In this document: one piece after another, positions 4,501 to 6,321 of the stretch
How positions within the stretch are numbered: the stretch's first letter is position 1
Layout of the letters: each line of letters opens with the position of its first letter
Assembly (NCBI GenBank): GCA_900544705.1
Contig: UQWH01000082.1
Location: forward strand, 1-6,321
Direction: 5' to 3'
Length of the DNA stretch: 6,321 bases
DNA from: an uncultured Eubacteriales bacterium
GTDB lineage: Bacteria; Bacillota; Clostridia; Oscillospirales; Oscillospiraceae
The notes under the pieces: generated by a model
What the model was told of the DNA's origin: nothing
The model's input: only the letters and a program-made list of their open reading frames with translations
Database searches by the model: none
Translations under genes and position numbers: made by a program

Positions 4501-6321
4501 GGTTTTTTGCAGCTGACACCAACGGTTGGATACCTGTCGATGTTTCGTGGAAGATCCCAGACGATTATGATCCGCAGTCCCGTCGGGAGCAGACCTTTAC
4601 CGTCCTCGGCACGGTGGTTCTGGAAGGCACCGGAGCACGCTGCCCATCAGGACTCGATGTTGTCCCGCGTCCGGGAGAGGAATGGAAGAAGAACATCTCG
4701 GTGCAGGTGACCGTGGAGGGCGACCCGCAGTATAAGGTGACGGTGCAGGATTGCGAAAACGGCAGAGTCAAGGTGGTGAACGCTGCGGGAACCGCCGAGG
4801 ACGGCACGCCACTGTTCTTTAAGGGCGAGCTTGTCATGCTCTCCATTGACCCCGACGAGGGCTATATGCTAAGCACGCTGTCCGTCAATGGCAACCCTGC
4901 CGCCGTTGCGGTTGGGGACGATACCTATACCTTCACCCAGCCGGAGGGAGATGTTACCATCACCGCAGCGTTTGAAATGCGCAACGAGCATACCGTCACT
5001 TTTGACGCTAACGGCGGCTTCGAGCCTGAGGAGCTGCCCGAGGATGTCACCACCGCAATGCCCGCCAAGAAGGTATTGCACGGCAGCGAATATTGTCTAC
5101 CCGAGTGCGAGTTTATTGCGCCCGAAGGAAAGCAGTTCAAGGCGTGGCAAATCGGTGATTCGGAATATGCTGTGAACGATTCCGTGACCGTCACCGCGGA
5201 CATCACAGTCAAGGCGCTGTGGGAGGACGCGCCGCCTGCACCTACCGAGTATACCGTCAGATTCAATGCCAACGGTGGCGGCGGCACAATGGCAGATGTC
5301 ACCGGTATTTCTGGCAGCTACACCCTGCCCGCCTGCGGTTTTACTGAACCGGAAGGCAAGCAATTCAAGGGCTGGTCAACCAGTGCCGACGGTTCGGTTA
5401 TTTCCGGCACGACCTATGAAGTAAGCTTGGATACTACCTTCTATGCAATCTGGGAGAGTAAAGAGTATCCCATCATCGTAGCGGACGGCAAAGCGACAAT
5501 CGGTGCAGGAAGCGAAATCAGTAAAGCGGCGCAAGGTACAACCATTACTCTGACCGCAAATGCGGCTCCTGACGGTAAGGTGTTTGATAAGTGGGTAGTA
5601 GAAAGCGGCAGCGCTGCTCTTGAAGATGCGAACAGTGAAACCACTACTTTCATAATGCCTGCGGAAGCAGTAAGCGTGAAGGCGACTTATAAGGGCGCTC
5701 CGCATACCCATACTTTCGATCAGGAAACCATAAAGGATGAAGCACTCAAATCGGCTGCCGATTGCACAAACGACGCAGTGTATTACAAGAGCTGCGCCTG
5801 CGGCGAAATCAGCACAACAGAAACCTTTACAGCTGCGGATACTGCTCTCGGACACGATTGGGCAACTGATTGGAATAAGGACGCAGACAATCACTGGAAG
5901 GAGTGCAGTCGCTGCCACGAGAAAAAAGATAATGCGGCGCACGATTACGGCGAGGACAACATCTGCGATACCTGCGGATATGACAAGACCGTACCGCATA
6001 CGCACAACCTGACCCTCGTTCCCGCAAAGGCTCCTACTTGCACGGAGAAAGGCAACACAGCATATTACACCTGCGACGGCTGTGACAAGTGGTTTGAGGA
6101 TGCAACCGGTGCATCCGAAATTACCGACAAGACAAGCGTAATCCTTGCGGCAACAGGTCATAGCGCTTCCGACTGGAAGTCCGATAATACCGATCACTGG
6201 AAAGAGTGCACCGTTGTCGGCTGCGGCGTGATCATCGAGGACAGCAAGGCGGCGCATACCGCCGGTGAATGGATTATCGACACCCCGGCAACAGCTACCA
6301 CAAGCGGCTCAAAGCATAAGG
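1587..6321 (+). CDS. Giant secreted mosaic surface protein (IGG repeats, Ig-like, InlB-type repeats, Cys/His units), 3'-truncated by window edge
   Basis: One frame is open without a stop from the ATG at 1587 to the window end (1578 codons plus one base). Start: AGGAGG 10 nt upstream, then a classic signal peptide (MKKR, hydrophobic 5-19, cleavage likely after AFA at 23-25). Order: residues about 40-150 resemble clostridial carbohydrate-binding beta-helix proteins (IFLDNVNI at 87-94); six IGG[G/S] repeats at 162-341; unassigned 350-480; an isolated Cys/His unit at 481-538 (C481, C495, C500, C505, C533, C536); an Ig-like domain at about 544-640 (VVATDNAGNETTATV); poorly recognised 640-847; an Ig-like domain at about 848-931 (MLVIEDACGNTTSY); a Big_4-like domain at about 935-1045 (VSWKIPDDYDP then TFTVLGT); four InlB-type repeats at 1049-1369; and Cys/His units from 1372. 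No catalytic domain, LPXTG motif or S-layer domain is visible, but the C-terminus is missing. The likely role is an extended surface adhesin or matrix protein; this is inference from domain types. Coupled to the small membrane protein upstream. Confidence 0.95.
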   Translation, partial: MKKRILSILLLCCMVLTLLPTTAFAAETGAMDNIPAKFDVEIDLCGRTSDINIKDSKTYYIYSSSSDPDFVWTKKIQINGKKAAPHIFLDNVNIQVKKDAKTPAIELHGKASAYLYFINRDSKLTGATGRAAIQKNRSEGQLCVQVMEGTTVTCQGGYKAAGIGGSWATRNIAESLFNLDMYGHGANMHFGSQTNPSLWSGTIIAKGGDGGAGIGGGRNGSGEKLYFYSGKIEAKGGEAASGIGGSFKGRGRDIYIYGGDISAKGGDGGAGIGGGCWKSLQDMDGDTAAYNINIYGGKIYACGGYNGAGIGGGQYVPARDITITGGEITAHGTHGAAIGGGRWCHGQNITVTDAKLKLTTGYSRYISDEAAAMGYGDRVYLEKVYDIDVGKRYIGDLVRNPLPEDYKSIKIGSYHGKLVKLKVEAQAINRDDEFALFWNLYDILIPNENGRIDVQLLTLPYVKNYGWAIEAMEMELIDDPCNGKHDFGWVDRQSCHVWACRNMKCQARDPVAEMSKQNGKHIPGDWSNQKQLCTVCGHVMGTDTKAPVLEVLKDGESYTVEDNINGNPGAYTFTVSDPALNGEASSGIKSVTINGEPQAGPTYRLPAPDGGNNDAGAEYTVVATDNAGNETTATVRTYRRHHVKVISPDGKKTYADLMLPHNEYLVLQIRLPAGVSATLTDEADGTKIPYDKEKGEFRAGLITKNRTLVLNYSTKHPKVELRLGTGQYFTGYNADSDEPYYLKGASMDENSYQIGMWVDTDAKPGYYLSSPERYTQEELAALDESLWKEYKIAEATPGSIVLPFILITIDAAAYEENGGWYVYAKATNPTGTTYVSTPKMIIDVENPKAIDFSTGKELVSNGKYWGDLRFTVEDSSPVTVRHYTSPGGTAELLTPDEKGVYTISAEYDGSTQHMLVIEDACGNTTSYKSFKVCWNYLINVREKDHWDAPPAQPIRISKGQNLQEALSNINIGFFAADTNGWIPVDVSWKIPDDYDPQSRREQTFTVLGTVVLEGTGARCPSGLDVVPRPGEEWKKNISVQVTVEGDPQYKVTVQDCENGRVKVVNAAGTAEDGTPLFFKGELVMLSIDPDEGYMLSTLSVNGNPAAVAVGDDTYTFTQPEGDVTITAAFEMRNEHTVTFDANGGFEPEELPEDVTTAMPAKKVLHGSEYCLPECEFIAPEGKQFKAWQIGDSEYAVNDSVTVTADITVKALWEDAPPAPTEYTVRFNANGGGGTMADVTGISGSYTLPACGFTEPEGKQFKGWSTSADGSVISGTTYEVSLDTTFYAIWESKEYPIIVADGKATIGAGSEISKAAQGTTITLTANAAPDGKVFDKWVVESGSAALEDANSETTTFIMPAEAVSVKATYKGAPHTHTFDQETIKDEALKSAADCTNDAVYYKSCACGEISTTETFTAADTALGHDWATDWNKDADNHWKECSRCHEKKDNAAHDYGEDNICDTCGYDKTVPHTHNLTLVPAKAPTCTEKGNTAYYTCDGCDKWFEDATGASEITDKTSVILAATGHSASDWKSDNTDHWKECTVVGCGVIIEDSKAAHTAGEWIIDTPATATTSGSKHK
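2199..2224 (+). repeat. 26-bp direct repeat, copy 1
   Basis: This is identical to 2373-2398. It codes for AKGGDGGAG, and the two copies are 174 bp apart, exactly two 29-codon repeat units. Confidence 0.9.
2373..2398 (+). repeat. 26-bp direct repeat, copy 2
   Basis: Identical to 2199-2224. Synonymous positions are kept too, while the unit between them (residues 235-246) differs, which suggests recent duplication or gene conversion of alternating units. Confidence 0.9.
4731..5693 (+). repeat. Four InlB / Listeria-Bacteroides-type repeat units within the surface protein
   Basis: Unit 1 (residues about 1049-1130) is the divergent type: YKVTVQ, GEL-VMLSIDPDEGY, then VTITAAF. Units 2 (1135-1213) and 3 (1222-1290) are classic: VTFDANGG or VRFNANGG, then EGKQFKAW (1180-1187) or EGKQFKGW (1256-1263), ending in VKALWE or FYAIWE. 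The two EGKQFK copies are 76 residues apart. Unit 4 (1294-1369) is divergent: a TITLTANAAPDGKVFDKW core, then TTFIMPAEAVSVKATY. Such repeats are known as beta-grasp-like stalk modules in Gram-positive surface proteins. Confidence 0.85.
5703..6321 (+). repeat. C-terminal Cys/His units of the surface protein, continuing past the edge
   Basis: Several related units carry paired cysteines and conserved His: C1393, C1403 and C1405 (CACG) with GHDW (1422-1425); DADNHWKEC with C1440 and C1443; CDTCG (1460-1464); C1485, C1496 and C1499; GH at 1524-1525; DNTDHWKEC with C1541, then GCG at 1545-1547. The NHWKEC and DHWKEC motifs are 101 residues apart. The layout recalls zinc-ribbon-like modules common in clostridial surface proteins; metal binding or disulfides are both possible and neither is shown. 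Confidence 0.8.

Noticed and set aside
5376..6257. Long minus-strand open frame (293 codons), somewhat hydrophobic
   Set aside because: It is antisense to the InlB and Cys/His repeats; the hydrophobic look comes from reverse-complemented Ala/Thr/Asp codons. The + frame has clear family motifs.
1..6321. CRISPR array, tRNA, rRNA or insertion sequence
   Set aside because: No regularly spaced short palindromic repeats with unique spacers, no tRNA- or rRNA-like stretch, and no transposase or terminal inverted repeats were seen; the only repeats are coding.

Overview
The window reads as chromosome, or possibly an integrated element, of a moderately high-GC gut-type Firmicute in the Clostridia (an Oscillospiraceae/Lachnospiraceae-like organism). 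The evidence is strong AGGAGG ribosome binding sites about 10 nt from the starts, a Gram-positive type Sec signal peptide, and a domain mix typical of clostridial surface proteins: glycine-rich IGG repeats, Ig-like domains, InlB-type repeats and Cys/His units. The taxon is inferred from style only; no rRNA or other marker gene is present.

Layout, all on the + strand: (1) positions 1-450, the 3' part of a multi-pass membrane protein of unknown function that begins upstream of the window. (2) 447-1076, a 209-residue PrsW-type intramembrane metalloprotease overlapping the previous gene by ATGA. (3) 1094-1127, a clear intrinsic terminator ending that operon, followed by a second AT-rich palindrome and an AT-rich leader that probably holds the promoter of the next operon. 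(4) 1237-1590, a small basic protein with two membrane segments. (5) 1587 to beyond the right edge, one very large secreted protein of at least 1578 residues, again started by an ATGA overlap. It is uninterrupted from 1587 to 6321 and its C-terminus lies outside the window.

The large protein is a mosaic: signal peptide (1-25); a beta-helix-like N-terminal region (about 26-350) with six IGG[G/S] repeats; an unassigned stretch (about 350-480); an isolated Cys/His unit (481-538); Ig-like domains (about 544-640 and 848-931) with poorly recognised sequence between them; a Big_4-like domain (about 935-1045); four InlB/Listeria-Bacteroides-type repeat units (about 1049-1369); and a C-terminal series of Cys/His units (1372 onward). 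This suggests an extended cell-surface stalk, possibly binding glycan or matrix, although no catalytic domain is visible.

Two transcription units are therefore likely: a membrane-protein/PrsW operon that ends at 1127, and a two-gene operon of small membrane protein plus giant surface protein. A working link between them (regulated intramembrane proteolysis controlling or processing the surface protein) is speculation from adjacency. I do not see a clearly new system; the most interesting items are the protease/small membrane protein/surface protein neighbourhood and the repeat structure of the large protein.
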